Positions 36,279 through 44,720 of a stretch of 62,786 nucleotides of DNA are shown here, piece by piece (positions within the stretch are counted from its first letter, which is position 1; each line of letters starts with the position of its first letter). The notes below the pieces were generated by a model. It was not told where the DNA came from, searched no databases, and was given only the letters and a program-made list of their open reading frames with translations. A program made the position numbers and the translations under genes. This DNA is from Chlamydiales bacterium (GTDB taxonomy: Bacteria > Chlamydiota > Chlamydiia > Chlamydiales > JAAKFR01): assembly GCA_024233495.1 (NCBI GenBank), contig JACKPM010000007.1:1-62786 (forward strand), in the 5' to 3' direction.

Positions 36279-37073
36279 CTATAGAGAAGTGGATTGGCGC
36301 GCTCTAGATGGAGACCTTTTTTTTGCCAGTCTATCAAAAAGATTTTTTAAGATACCTTCAGCATAGAGGCTAGCTACCTTGCGGATGAAGCGTTGGAAGT
36401 CGATGTGCGCACCTGCTCCCGCCTCATCGGAAATCGTGCGAATGATGGTATAGGGGATAGCATACTCGTAGCATACCTGCGCTACAGCAGCACCCTCCAT
36501 CTCCACACACTTCGTTTCAGGTAGGCGCTCACGAAGCGCAATCAACTTCTCCTTATCGGCAAAAAACTGATCACCACTAGCCACTAGCCCTTCCACAAGG
36601 CGGGGCTCTGTAATCTGAAACTCCCGCCGAATCGTCGCTGAAATGCACTCCCCAAAATCCTCCAAAAACGAAAGAGTTGCCTCTTTTGTGTGGTTATAGA
36701 GAGTGGGGTTAGGATGAAAGCTCTTTTCTCCTAGAAAAGGCACTTCAAAGCGATCAAAGAGGGGACGGGGGTCTAAATCGTGCTGCACCAAGTTGTTTGC
36801 TAAAACAATGTCTCCAATGCGCAAGAAAGGGTCGACAGCGCCTGCAACCCCAGTAAAAATGATATGATCTACCTCAAAATCAATGATGAGCTGTGCAGCT
36901 GTCACAGCTGCTGCTACCTTACCCCAACGGGAGCATGCGAGCACAGTATCTATGCCCCAAAGCATTCCTCGTGTATAGGTGCGTAGGCCTTTCTCGTAGA
37001 CAGTAGGGGACTTGAGATGGTTAAGGAGAAGGTGATTCTCCTCTTCCATCGCGCTGATTATTCCGAAACGCAT
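36279..37073 (-). CDS. mtnN: 5'-methylthioadenosine/S-adenosylhomocysteine nucleosidase
   Basis: Cleaves MTA and SAH to adenine plus thioribose or homocysteine sugar. 264 residues from ATG 37073, where the conserved start MRFGIISAMEEE occurs; the longer reading to 37163 overlaps the CPBP gene. Further motifs are IIFTGVAGAVDP, SGDQFF, VEMEGAAVAQVC (catalytic-site MEGAA) and TIIRTISDEAG with the catalytic aspartate. The C-terminus has a basic extension of about 25 residues beyond the usual end. Confidence 0.92.
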   Translation of the reverse strand: MRFGIISAMEEENHLLLNHLKSPTVYEKGLRTYTRGMLWGIDTVLACSRWGKVAAAVTAAQLIIDFEVDHIIFTGVAGAVDPFLRIGDIVLANNLVQHDLDPRPLFDRFEVPFLGEKSFHPNPTLYNHTKEATLSFLEDFGECISATIRREFQITEPRLVEGLVASGDQFFADKEKLIALRERLPETKCVEMEGAAVAQVCYEYAIPYTIIRTISDEAGAGAHIDFQRFIRKVASLYAEGILKNLFDRLAKKRSPSRARQSTSL

Positions 37074-37876
37074 GCTGTAGCCAATTTTTTGGCTCGCATT
37101 GTATCGAACGATGAAAATAGGGCCAACACAATTATCCCAACAGCACCTGGAATACTCACCCAAAAGAGGTTAGGTTCGTTGAAAATCAAAATCGAAGCTC
37201 CTGCCATCGCATTGAGCGTCCCATGAAAAATCGCAGGATATATCACAGGAAGTCCTTTCAAACGATAGAAGCACAAAATAGGAGAGAGCGCCATGCAGAA
37301 GAAAATCATCATCACAACACCCAAATACGGCATCTCAGGGTAGTTTAACCCAAACAACACAACAAGAGGTGCATGCCACGCTCCCCAAAGAAGGCCAATC
37401 AATATAGAGGCCTTCAAGAAGCCTAAATGCTTGAACTTTTCCCAAAGGTAGCCCCGCCACATCAACTCCTCACCCATCGCTGCAAGCATATTTACCGAAA
37501 GACCTGCTAAAACCGCTACTACAGCAAAATATAAGGATGACAAAGGGACAAAGAGCCAAGGTGTTAAATTCTGTAAAAAAGCAGGAAGCGTATAGCGAAT
37601 CTGCTCATACCCGGCGTACTGAGCAAAAGGAAGACTTGCAAGTGTAATCAAAAATACCACTAAAATCGCACGCCATGCAACCGTCAAAAAACGCCAACTA
37701 GGCTTGGCTAAGCAGTTTATCTTTATTCCTTCTCGCTTTGCAAAAATCAAAGCCAAGATGCCAGGGAGCCACATTAACGCTAACCCAAACGCTACAAAAG
37801 GTATATATACTTGTCCGTAAAGACAGTAGATTATAGTCATAAGCGCAGAAAGGCCAAAGAGTAAGGCGTATTTCAT
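37058..37876 (-). CDS. CPBP family intramembrane metalloprotease
   Basis: A 272-residue membrane protein with about eight hydrophobic segments. The CAAX-protease/bacteriocin-processing motifs are present: EELMWRGYLW (motif 1, EExxxR), GLLWGAWHAPLVV (motif 2, with His) and IFHGTLNAM (motif 3, HxxxN). Such proteins cleave prenylated or signal-bearing substrates, or confer bacteriocin immunity; the substrate here is unknown. AAGGAGAA lies seven bases before the start. It is followed, with a small overlap, by the mtnN gene. Confidence 0.85.
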   Translation of the reverse strand: MKYALLFGLSALMTIIYCLYGQVYIPFVAFGLALMWLPGILALIFAKREGIKINCLAKPSWRFLTVAWRAILVVFLITLASLPFAQYAGYEQIRYTLPAFLQNLTPWLFVPLSSLYFAVVAVLAGLSVNMLAAMGEELMWRGYLWEKFKHLGFLKASILIGLLWGAWHAPLVVLFGLNYPEMPYLGVVMMIFFCMALSPILCFYRLKGLPVIYPAIFHGTLNAMAGASILIFNEPNLFWVSIPGAVGIIVLALFSSFDTMRAKKLATACVSE

Positions 37877-37975
37877 TTTAGTTCTCCTTCTCGTAAAGTT
37901 CCAAAATCTTCCTTTTAACCCTATTTGTCAATGCACAATTTATTCAAAAAAGTTATACTAAATAACGGAGGTTCC

Positions 37976-38308
37976 ATGAAAACGTTTATCAAATGTTTTT
38001 GTATTTCGCTTTTTTGTTTTGCGCTCTTATTAGCACTCCCAATATTTTCTCAAGGATCCGAGGGTAAAGAACAAAGAGTTGAAGAGGTCGATGATCAGCC
38101 GGCTCGTCTGCCAAGTGATGAGCCTGCTATTTCGACGCAAAGTCAGGTGAATCAAGCTGGGGGTAGGGTATACGTTTACTATGGGCCTCGATATTACCGT
38201 CCCTACCGGTACCGGTATTACAAGGGTTATCCCTACAGACCGTATCACTACCGGTACTACTACTATCCGTATCAACGCCCTTATGGCTATTACTACTATA
38301 GGCACTGA
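37976..38308 (+). CDS. Secreted tyrosine/arginine-rich protein 1
   Basis: A 110-residue product starting at ATG 37976 with GGAGG five bases upstream. Residues 1-27 are a signal peptide (FCISLFCFALLLALPIFS). Residues 28-62 are an acidic and polar linker. The last 47 residues are almost only Tyr, Arg, Pro and Gly, in short YR/YY/PY units (for example RPYRYRYYKGYPYRPYHYRY). No known domain. Such composition occurs in surface-layer, adhesive or crosslinked proteins. It is coupled to the next gene by a TGATG overlap. Confidence 0.7.
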   Translation: MKTFIKCFCISLFCFALLLALPIFSQGSEGKEQRVEEVDDQPARLPSDEPAISTQSQVNQAGGRVYVYYGPRYYRPYRYRYYKGYPYRPYHYRYYYYPYQRPYGYYYYRH

Positions 38309-38538
38309 TGAAGCATTTTGTTCGGTATTTTGGCTGTTTACTTTTGGGGGCATTTTTTTTGAGTGTGCCGCTTGTTTCTTCATCTGTCGCTAAAGTCGAT
38401 ACAGCTGGTCCCCGCCAGCGTCCGTTTAACTGGTATTATCCCTACAGTTATAGATATTACACCCCTCACCGCGAGTACGGTAGCCGCCAGTGTTACTGGT
38501 ACTACACCAACGGCCAGTACGTCTATACTTGTAGGTAG
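38308..38538 (+). CDS. Secreted tyrosine-rich protein 2
   Basis: A 76-residue product whose ATG overlaps the previous stop (TGATG). A signal peptide covers residues 1-27 (FGCLLLGAFFLSVPLVSSS). The mature part is rich in Tyr and Trp (NWYYPYSYRYY, CYWYYTNGQYVYTC), with two cysteines 12 residues apart that could form a disulfide. It resembles its upstream neighbour in design rather than exact sequence. Function unknown. Confidence 0.65.
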   Translation: MKHFVRYFGCLLLGAFFLSVPLVSSSVAKVDTAGPRQRPFNWYYPYSYRYYTPHREYGSRQCYWYYTNGQYVYTCR

Positions 38539-38573
38539 TCAGGCTTTGATAGGCATTGTTCTCTAATCGCGTA

Positions 38574-38735
38574 TATAGTCAAATCGGTTGAAAATTTTAC
38601 AAATTCATACCATTTGGCTTCACCAAAGATCGCGCTCGTTCTCATAGACCATCAATGGTCTAAGTCGAACTCCGCGCTTACTTTGGCTTTGCCATCTGGC
38701 ATGAATTTGTAAAATTTTCAACCGATTTGACTATA
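38574..38735. repeat. Family-1 miniature inverted-repeat element, full copy 2
   Basis: 162 bp, the same length as the copy at 30115 and nearly identical, with intact 35-base ends and the AGACCAT/ATGGTCT centre (one loop base differs). It lies 35 bases after the stop of the tyrosine-rich gene pair and could end their transcript. Confidence 0.92.
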
Positions 38736-38953
38736 AGTCAATCTTTGGAAGTCTTTCGGCTGATTTTGTCCCGATTGAATGCTCGGAGGGTTCGACAATC
38801 TCCTCAATGCCTATTTATTGCGGCAAAGCTCGTAGTGGACAACGAATCTCGTCGGCAGTCGCCCAAAAGTTCTCTGAATTACTGGTGACTTTTAGCTGCT
38901 TCTTCTTGCTTGGGCACTTGTCTTTAAAGGGGAAAGGTAATTACATTCTTGGG

Positions 38954-39916
38954 ATGTTTGATGTGGCTGCTTGTCTCAAGAGTTCCTATGCGATTGAAGT
39001 CGCGCTGCTTACATTGCTTCCAGTTGGGGCTGACTTAAATGCTTCGGTGTATAGAGCTAATGGGAGTGACCAGAGGAGCTACTTCGTAAAGGTGACAAGA
39101 GGGCGCCCCTCATTAAAATGCACCGCGCTTCTACAAAAATCAAACATTCCTCATGTAGTCTATCCTGTCAAAACTCTTGATGGTGAGCTGTTTCAGCGAA
39201 CTGGTGATCTCGCTGTGATTGTTTATCCGTATATTGAAGGGAAAGATGGGTTTGTCACTTCGTTGTCCAATGAGCAGTGGGTTGAGTTGGGGCGAACGTT
39301 GAGGGGTGTGCACACTATGGAGGTGCCAGCAGCTCTTGGGGTAGCGTGCGAAAAGTTTCTGTCAAAGTGGCGTCAAGTCGTTCGGTCTATCTATGAGAAA
39401 GAGCCTCAAATTCGTGACGCTATTGGCAGTGAGCTGTGGCAGTTTTTGCAAGAAAAAAGAGAGCAAATTCTGCAAATTGTGGAGCGCAGTGATGAGCTGA
39501 GCGAAAAGGTAAGGCAGAGATCTTACGCTAATGTGCTTTGCCACTCTGATATTCATGCGGGGAATGTGCTCATTACAAGTGGGGGAGAGTTTTATATCGT
39601 TGATTGGGATCATCCTATTTTGGCTCCAAAGGAGCGGGACTTGATGTTTTTTGGAGGGGGAGTAGGAAATGTTTGGAATCAGCCTGATGAAGTAAAACAA
39701 TTTTATCAAGGGTATGGCGCGGTGGATATCGATCGTACCCTTTTGTCCTACTATCGCTTTGAAAGAATTGTGGAAGATATTGCGGAGTACTATTGCGAGC
39801 TGCTTTTGCACCCAATTGAAGGGCGGGATAGACTCGGAATGTATCGGCAATTTACCGCTATGTTTGCGCCAAATGGCGTTGTCGACATTGCCTTTGCATC
39901 AGAGCATCGTGAGTGA
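38954..39916 (+). CDS. Aminoglycoside phosphotransferase/choline kinase family protein
   Basis: A 320-residue small-molecule kinase. The N-lobe holds PVGADLNASVYRA and the lysine in SYFVKVTRG. The catalytic loop is LCHSDIHAGNVLI (Brenner-type HxDxxxxN) and the metal-binding motif is YIVDWDHP. Members phosphorylate aminoglycosides, spectinomycin, homoserine or choline; the PVGADLN start recalls the spectinomycin APH(9) branch, but I cannot tell the substrate. ATG 38954 gives the usual N-terminus; the longer reading to 38807 adds a stretch with no homology signal. Flanked by repeat elements, so it may be acquired. Confidence 0.78.
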   Translation: MFDVAACLKSSYAIEVALLTLLPVGADLNASVYRANGSDQRSYFVKVTRGRPSLKCTALLQKSNIPHVVYPVKTLDGELFQRTGDLAVIVYPYIEGKDGFVTSLSNEQWVELGRTLRGVHTMEVPAALGVACEKFLSKWRQVVRSIYEKEPQIRDAIGSELWQFLQEKREQILQIVERSDELSEKVRQRSYANVLCHSDIHAGNVLITSGGEFYIVDWDHPILAPKERDLMFFGGGVGNVWNQPDEVKQFYQGYGAVDIDRTLLSYYRFERIVEDIAEYYCELLLHPIEGRDRLGMYRQFTAMFAPNGVVDIAFASEHRE

Positions 39917-40203
39917 AAGTGCCCCGTCAGTTGCCGCGGCAAAGCCGCGACGACTGAAGGGGGAGGGGCACGCTTGGCAGCGCACCCCTTCACGTATGTT
40001 TTAGGGGGGCAGCCTGCCAGAAACATGCGGAACAATTGTCTAAGTCGAACTCCGCGTTTACTTTGGCTTTGCCATCTGCCATGAATTTGTAAAATTTTCA
40101 ACCGATTTGACTATAATTGGATGATCCTGCGCAGCGTAGGATCATCCAATTGGGGCGAAAAGTAGCCAAAAGGTTGCCCAAGCCTGAATGCTCCTCTATA
40201 TCT
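39917..40203. other. Hairpin-rich intergenic patch
   Basis: No gene. It holds, in order: a nested palindrome 39919-39971 (GTGCCCC facing GGGGCAC, inner CGCGGC-AAA-GCCGCG) right after the kinase stop; a second hairpin near 39996-40026 (ATGTTT facing AAACAT); a truncated family-1 element (40038-40115); and a 13-base-stem hairpin at 40116-40150 (ATTGGATGATCCT with its complement). The first may terminate the kinase transcript although a T-run is lacking. Confidence 0.6.
40038..40115. repeat. Family-1 element, truncated to its right half
   Basis: Matches the right 78 bases of the 162-bp element, from the centre (GTCTAAGTCGAACTCCGCG) to the end (CGATTTGACTATA). The left half is missing and replaced by unrelated hairpin sequence. 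Confidence 0.88.
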
Positions 40204-40299
40204 AGATGGTGTCGTCAAATTTTCTCCTTTGTCAGCCGGATCTTTTCTGCCAAAATGCGCCCTTGCAACCTCGGAAGTAGCGCTTTGACGACACCATCT
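40204..40299. repeat. Family-2 element, internally deleted copy
   Basis: The left arm (AGATGGTGTCGTCAAATTTT onward) is complete. The interior is in inverted order relative to the copy at 35144 (it reads CCTTGCAACCTCGGAAGTAG), and the right arm is cut to about 15 bases (TTGACGACACCATCT). TA flanks both ends. The stop codon of the permease gene at 40298-40300 is formed by the right boundary. Confidence 0.85.
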
Positions 40300-42100
40300 A
40301 GTCTTCGGGGATGATGTAGCAATCTATGTCATCTGTGAGATGGGGCCAGATATCGCGGATAATGTCTCCTTTAAGAAGCTGAGAGAGGATTCCTTTCTTT
40401 GGAAAATCAATGATAATATCATGGATGTGTAGCCGTTTCACAAGATTGACAACAGTGTTTGCTGGAGCATCGGTCACCGCATAGCAAAAATGCGTGGCAA
40501 AGCCCTCAGAGAGGGTGCCAAGAGTATGAAAAGTCTCTAAAGCCTCTTTATCTCTTCTGCCATCGTCTTTGAGGTCTGCTTGTGTAAGCACGCTTTGCTC
40601 TTTTAAAAAGAGGAAATAGAGGGGAAGACTGTCTTTTTTAGCCTTCTCTTTTGCAAGCGCAAGTGCTTTGCCCTCGCCTGAAATTAAGCAAAGAATCCCT
40701 CCATCACCCTCGAGCATATCAGGTGTATTGAGCTGGAGGGCATTCGATAGATTGAGCCCTTTTTTCTTTTCAGAAACTTCTCGGGCAAGGCCGCGGAGGA
40801 GGAGGCCCATAAAGAGAATCACGAGCACATAGAGGCGGGCATGGGGCTTGTCGACAAAGAGTGTGGTTTCACAGGCGAGCATGATAAGGAAGGAGACAAA
40901 AAGGAGTATTCTTTCACTCTTCCAAAGAGGAAGAGAGCGGTCGGTCGATGTGGCGCCCAAATTGATTGTAATGGCGCCGACAAATCCAACAGCATAGAGC
41001 GCTGCAAGTTTTGCAATATCATGCATGAAGAGAAGCACAAAAACGGGAAGTAGAATTGCAATGATATAGGGAAAAAGCGGGACGCCGTGGGAGTTAAGCT
41101 TGGTGAAGGATCTTGGGAGCTCTCCATCTTCTGACATGAGATAGAAAAGGGAGATCATGCTGTTGATCGCCGTGTTAACTGCAGAGATCAGCAAAATAGC
41201 AAAAATAACACTTGTGATCACGCCGAAGTAGAGCCCTGCTTTCGCTCCCCATTCTGCTCCTACGAAGCTCTGTCCAAGATAGCGGAAAACATAGTCGCGA
41301 ATATCTTGACCATCTGGAGCAAAGAGTCCTCCATGGAAAATATTCAATCCCTTCACTGAAGAGAGAACAAGGGCGAATAGTGAGGTAAAGATGGCTGTTT
41401 CAAAAACAGCAGCTAAGATCGCTTTTGAGGCAGTTCGGGTAACTTTGGGGCTTTCTTCTGTTGCCCCTTTGTCGAGGCGCATGACGCTTGTCATGTTAGC
41501 TACAGTCTCGATGCCTGAGAGCAAAAGGATGACGCTCATAAAGTCTTTCCAATTTTTCCAAAAACCGCCGCTGAGTGACTCGATTCCTTCCCATCCAGGT
41601 TTTAGGTGAGGAATTGCAAAGAAAAAGAGGATAACTAAGACAGCAACTGACGAAAGAGCGATGACATACGCGAATTTCCCAATGCGGCGTGGCCCCCAGT
41701 AGTTCAGCACACCAATTACAACAATTGCGAGTATCGCAAAAAGGGCGGGCTGAATGACGCCGAGATAGTGAAAGGCGGCCAAAGCGCTCAGAGACGCTGT
41801 AATGATATAGTCTGCAACAAGGAAGAGTGCACCTAAAAGCGAGATGATTTTGGAGCGTTCGCGCATGCTAGCATAAACGCCTCCTCCATTCGGGTAGTAT
41901 TTACAGACGACAATGTAGTTTAGTCCAATTAAGAGTGTGAGCAACGACGCAGCGACAATGAGCCAAAAAGAGGCGTAGCCGGCAATAGCAAAAGCAAGAC
42001 CAATTACATAGATTTTGCTTGTGCCAAGCGCTCCATAGAGCACACCACCAGCATGCACTGCATCAATATTTCGGGGGCGTTTGGTGACCTGTAATGCCAT
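40298..42100 (-). CDS. APC superfamily amino acid permease with C-terminal cytoplasmic domain
   Basis: A 600-residue inner-membrane transporter. Residues 1-450 contain about 12 membrane segments with the APC-like start GGVLYGALGTSKIYVIGLAFAIAG. Residues from about 465 form a soluble domain (LCLISGEGKALALAKEKA, SLPLYFLFLKEQSV, HIHDIIIDFPKKG) resembling a universal-stress-protein fold, as seen in some APC transporters. The substrate is probably an amino acid. The TAG stop coincides with the edge of a family-2 repeat, so the original C-terminus may have been longer. The product ends in DCYIIPED. Confidence 0.85.
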   Translation of the reverse strand: MALQVTKRPRNIDAVHAGGVLYGALGTSKIYVIGLAFAIAGYASFWLIVAASLLTLLIGLNYIVVCKYYPNGGGVYASMRERSKIISLLGALFLVADYIITASLSALAAFHYLGVIQPALFAILAIVVIGVLNYWGPRRIGKFAYVIALSSVAVLVILFFFAIPHLKPGWEGIESLSGGFWKNWKDFMSVILLLSGIETVANMTSVMRLDKGATEESPKVTRTASKAILAAVFETAIFTSLFALVLSSVKGLNIFHGGLFAPDGQDIRDYVFRYLGQSFVGAEWGAKAGLYFGVITSVIFAILLISAVNTAINSMISLFYLMSEDGELPRSFTKLNSHGVPLFPYIIAILLPVFVLLFMHDIAKLAALYAVGFVGAITINLGATSTDRSLPLWKSERILLFVSFLIMLACETTLFVDKPHARLYVLVILFMGLLLRGLAREVSEKKKGLNLSNALQLNTPDMLEGDGGILCLISGEGKALALAKEKAKKDSLPLYFLFLKEQSVLTQADLKDDGRRDKEALETFHTLGTLSEGFATHFCYAVTDAPANTVVNLVKRLHIHDIIIDFPKKGILSQLLKGDIIRDIWPHLTDDIDCYIIPED

Positions 42101-42175
42101 TACCCCCTTGTCAACTGAATGGCCATTTTTTGTCTAGATAGGAGCTGTCATTGATGCTCTTTGAAGCGGAATTTT

Positions 42176-43903
42176 TTATTGCTCTGTCGAACCCAGCGGA
42201 AGCCATAGTTTTGATTCAGGAAATTCTGGATCCGAACAAGAATACAGAGTCGAGTCTTCATCATATATAAAATTACTGGGGGTGTAGTACTCCTCAGGGA
42301 GGTGTGGGCGCATATTTCTAAGCAAGGCAATGGCTAATGAGAAGTGACCATTTCGGACAGCAACCACGATTCTGTGATAGTTAGAACGTCTATTCTCTGG
42401 AGTTGGCGATTGCATGCCATTTAGAATTTCCTCTGCTGACAGAATGGGGATAGGATTGTTTTTGATAAGAGCTGGAAAAAAACGTAAGGCGAGGTTTCTT
42501 AGCGGGGTATTAATTTCTTGAAAAAGTTCTAAAAAAGTCGTCAATAAAAGCTGCATAAGCTCTACACGGTTGTGCTGTATTGCGGACGATAAAGCAGTAT
42601 TAATAGCGGAAGATAGATTTGCTTCATCGAATTCTTGAATAGCTTGTACAACAGTTTCAGGCGCTTCTGTGCAAGCTAGACGCCGCAAGCTTGCAAGTCT
42701 GCAGAATATATCGGCTGTATTATGTTGTGCCCAATCAATATTGTCTTGCTCATCGTTTTGTGAAGCACACTCTAACCAGTGTGCGAAAACCTCTCTCTCT
42801 TTTTGCAAAGCAACTGCTGGATCTTCTGTATGGGGCGCAATAAGAGCTAACAACCCACAAAATACATTAAAACCCTCTTCTCCATTAGCGTAACAAATTG
42901 CATTCGGGAAAGGCAGCGCCTTTAATAAGTCGTATAAACTTAAGGAAACACAGGTCTTCTCTAAATTATGCTTTGCCAGTTCAAGGTAGATAGGAGCGCA
43001 GAATTGTTCCATGAAGGGGAGGTCTTGAAATGAAATGTTTTTTGCACTTGCAAGAGACGCTGCAGGGCTCAAACCTGAGGCGCTTTCAAGCTGCGCAATG
43101 TAAAGGAAGATGCGTAGCCTTACAAATCTCCTAAAGTAGGACGAAATTTTTTCTCGAGCTTCGTTAAAAAGGGCCATCGCCTTCTCTTTTTGAGAGGGGT
43201 CTTCTGTCATTTTAGCAGCGAGCTCAGCTAATACGATAGTGAAAACGACTTCGTTTGGAGCAATTTTTCGGATCGTAGCTTCAGCATTTTGAAAGTCTCT
43301 AGATAAAAATTGAGCACGCGCAAGTCTGGCATACGCTATGCATTTGCAACGAGTTGAAAGTGCCTTAGAAGAGAGGTCTGGATCTTGTAGTAAGCAGAGG
43401 TAATCGGGGAAATGATGAATAACATCCGAGGGGTATGTACAGGGTCCGATTGTTTCAACGGTTTCGGCAGCTCCCACAAGATCACCTGCGCAAAGTTGGG
43501 CGTCAATAATCTGGCAGAGTCGGTAGGGGTTTGATATGCTGCTAGGATCTGGAGGGATAGCATTGTTTATGACAGCCGCTCTTGTGGTCTCTAGGAGTTG
43601 CTGTTGTAGTTCTTGCGTGCGTAAGCTAGTATGGAGCTGAGGGAAAAGGAGTTTTTGTCGTAAGCAAAGAGGTATCTCAGGGAGGTGGAGACCCTGCTGG
43701 TTTAGAGCTGCTAAGGCAATTTGAAGCACGCGGTCTTTATCGTCTAAGATCGCAGCTCTAAGTGTTCTGTTTACTCCAGAAAGTCTTGCCAGATCTATCT
43801 CAGAGAAGTAAGAAAAGATTATTTCAAAGAGATGTCTGAGGGTAGGATTATTAAAAAATGTGTGGGAAGGAATATCTCCTAAGCTTGAGATTGGTTGTGC
43901 CAT
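42176..43903 (-). CDS. F-box-like protein with helical repeat domain
   Basis: 575 residues from ATG 43903, with AGGA four to five bases upstream. Residues about 20-60 fit an F-box: LRHLFEIIFSYFSEIDLARLSGVNRTLRAAI in pattern (Leu-rich, then LSGVNRTLR). The rest is alpha-helical with TPR-like helix pairs (YARLARAQFLSRDFQNAEAT, AMALFNEAREKISSY), and a late ankyrin-like pair (SSAIQHNRVELMQLLLTTF, VAVRNGHFSLAIALLRNM). No signal peptide. This layout, F-box plus protein-binding repeats, is that of a host-directed ubiquitin ligase adaptor. A family-1 repeat lies 43 bases upstream. Confidence 0.7.
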   Translation of the reverse strand: MAQPISSLGDIPSHTFFNNPTLRHLFEIIFSYFSEIDLARLSGVNRTLRAAILDDKDRVLQIALAALNQQGLHLPEIPLCLRQKLLFPQLHTSLRTQELQQQLLETTRAAVINNAIPPDPSSISNPYRLCQIIDAQLCAGDLVGAAETVETIGPCTYPSDVIHHFPDYLCLLQDPDLSSKALSTRCKCIAYARLARAQFLSRDFQNAEATIRKIAPNEVVFTIVLAELAAKMTEDPSQKEKAMALFNEAREKISSYFRRFVRLRIFLYIAQLESASGLSPAASLASAKNISFQDLPFMEQFCAPIYLELAKHNLEKTCVSLSLYDLLKALPFPNAICYANGEEGFNVFCGLLALIAPHTEDPAVALQKEREVFAHWLECASQNDEQDNIDWAQHNTADIFCRLASLRRLACTEAPETVVQAIQEFDEANLSSAINTALSSAIQHNRVELMQLLLTTFLELFQEINTPLRNLALRFFPALIKNNPIPILSAEEILNGMQSPTPENRRSNYHRIVVAVRNGHFSLAIALLRNMRPHLPEEYYTPSNFIYDEDSTLYSCSDPEFPESKLWLPLGSTEQ

Positions 43904-43946
43904 ATTTTCCTGAGCTATTCGTTTCAATGATTAAAGGATATTATGA

Positions 43947-44108
43947 TATAGTCAAATCGGTTGAAAATTTTATAAATTCATACCATTTGGCTTCACCAAA
44001 GATTGCGCTCGTTCTCATAGACCATAAATGGTCTAAGTCGAACTCCGCGCTTACTTTGGCTTTGCCATCTGGCACGAATTTGTAAAATTTTCAACCGATT
44101 TGACTATA
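43947..44108. repeat. Family-1 miniature inverted-repeat element, full copy 3
   Basis: 162 bp with the same ends and central AGACCAT/ATGGTCT hairpin as the copies at 30115 and 38574; the arms differ at a few positions (for example TTTATAAATTCA on the left, GGCACGAATTTG on the right). It lies just upstream of the F-box gene and may affect its promoter. Confidence 0.92.
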
Positions 44109-44163
44109 CTTTGGCTTTGCCATCTGGCACGAATTTGTAAAATTTTAAACTGATTTGACTATA
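44109..44163. repeat. Tandem duplicate of the right end of the family-1 element
   Basis: 55 bases repeating the right terminus of the adjoining element (CTTTGGCTTTGCCATCTGGC to GATTTGACTATA), with two changes in the arm (TTTTAAACTG for TTTTCAACCG). It suggests slippage or a nested insertion. Confidence 0.88.
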
Positions 44164-44197
44164 TTTTAGTATTAAAAATTCATCAAGAAATATTCAG

Positions 44198-44677
44198 CTA
44201 GTAGCGAAGCTTGAGAGAGAGGGTAAAGGCAGGGCCTTTGTTGAGCTTATGGCCGGTCCCATTATGAAACACGTGCATGGGCTGTGTTACTCCAAATTGG
44301 AGGTCTGGCTTGATACGCGTTGTCTCTGGGAGCTTGAAACCAACTACCCCTTCAATCGTAGCTGCAGAAGCAGTACCCCATTTGTTGGGACTCTCTGTGA
44401 AAATACCAATGCCAGGACCAGCGCCTATATAGAGGTTGTCCGTGAGGTTGTGGGTAACAATCCCTTTGACTCCAAAATAGTTTTGGCACTTGGAGCTGAT
44501 TTGATGGCCAGCAGAAAGGTCAACCGAGCCGCGGTATGTCTCAAAACGCTTTCCCACTGCCATATAAGTCGTCTTCTTTTTGGACGTAAGCGGCATCGTG
44601 CCCGCACCTACGTCAAAATAAGTATTGGCAAAAAGAGCGGCTGGAAGAAGAAGTAGCCATAGTAATATTCCCCTCAT
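44198..44677 (-). CDS. Small outer-membrane beta-barrel-like protein
   Basis: A 159-residue protein with an N-terminal signal peptide (GILLWLLLLPAALFA). The mature part shows alternating beta-like segments (YFDVGAGTMPL, LYIGAGPGIGIFT, ATIEGVVGFKL) and ends in Tyr after LSLKLR, like the terminal strand of outer membrane proteins. It shares the GAGPGIG segment style with the next gene. Family not recognised. No ribosome binding site stands out. Confidence 0.65.
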   Translation of the reverse strand: MRGILLWLLLLPAALFANTYFDVGAGTMPLTSKKKTTYMAVGKRFETYRGSVDLSAGHQISSKCQNYFGVKGIVTHNLTDNLYIGAGPGIGIFTESPNKWGTASAATIEGVVGFKLPETTRIKPDLQFGVTQPMHVFHNGTGHKLNKGPAFTLSLKLRY

Positions 44678-44720
44678 GAAGCAGAAGATTATACTTCATA
44701 AGTTAGTTAATATCAATATA

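Noticed and set aside
37976..38538. Tyrosine-rich tails as a simple-sequence artefact
   Set aside because: Both frames have a signal peptide, the first has a strong ribosome binding site, and codons vary at third positions, which fits real coding.
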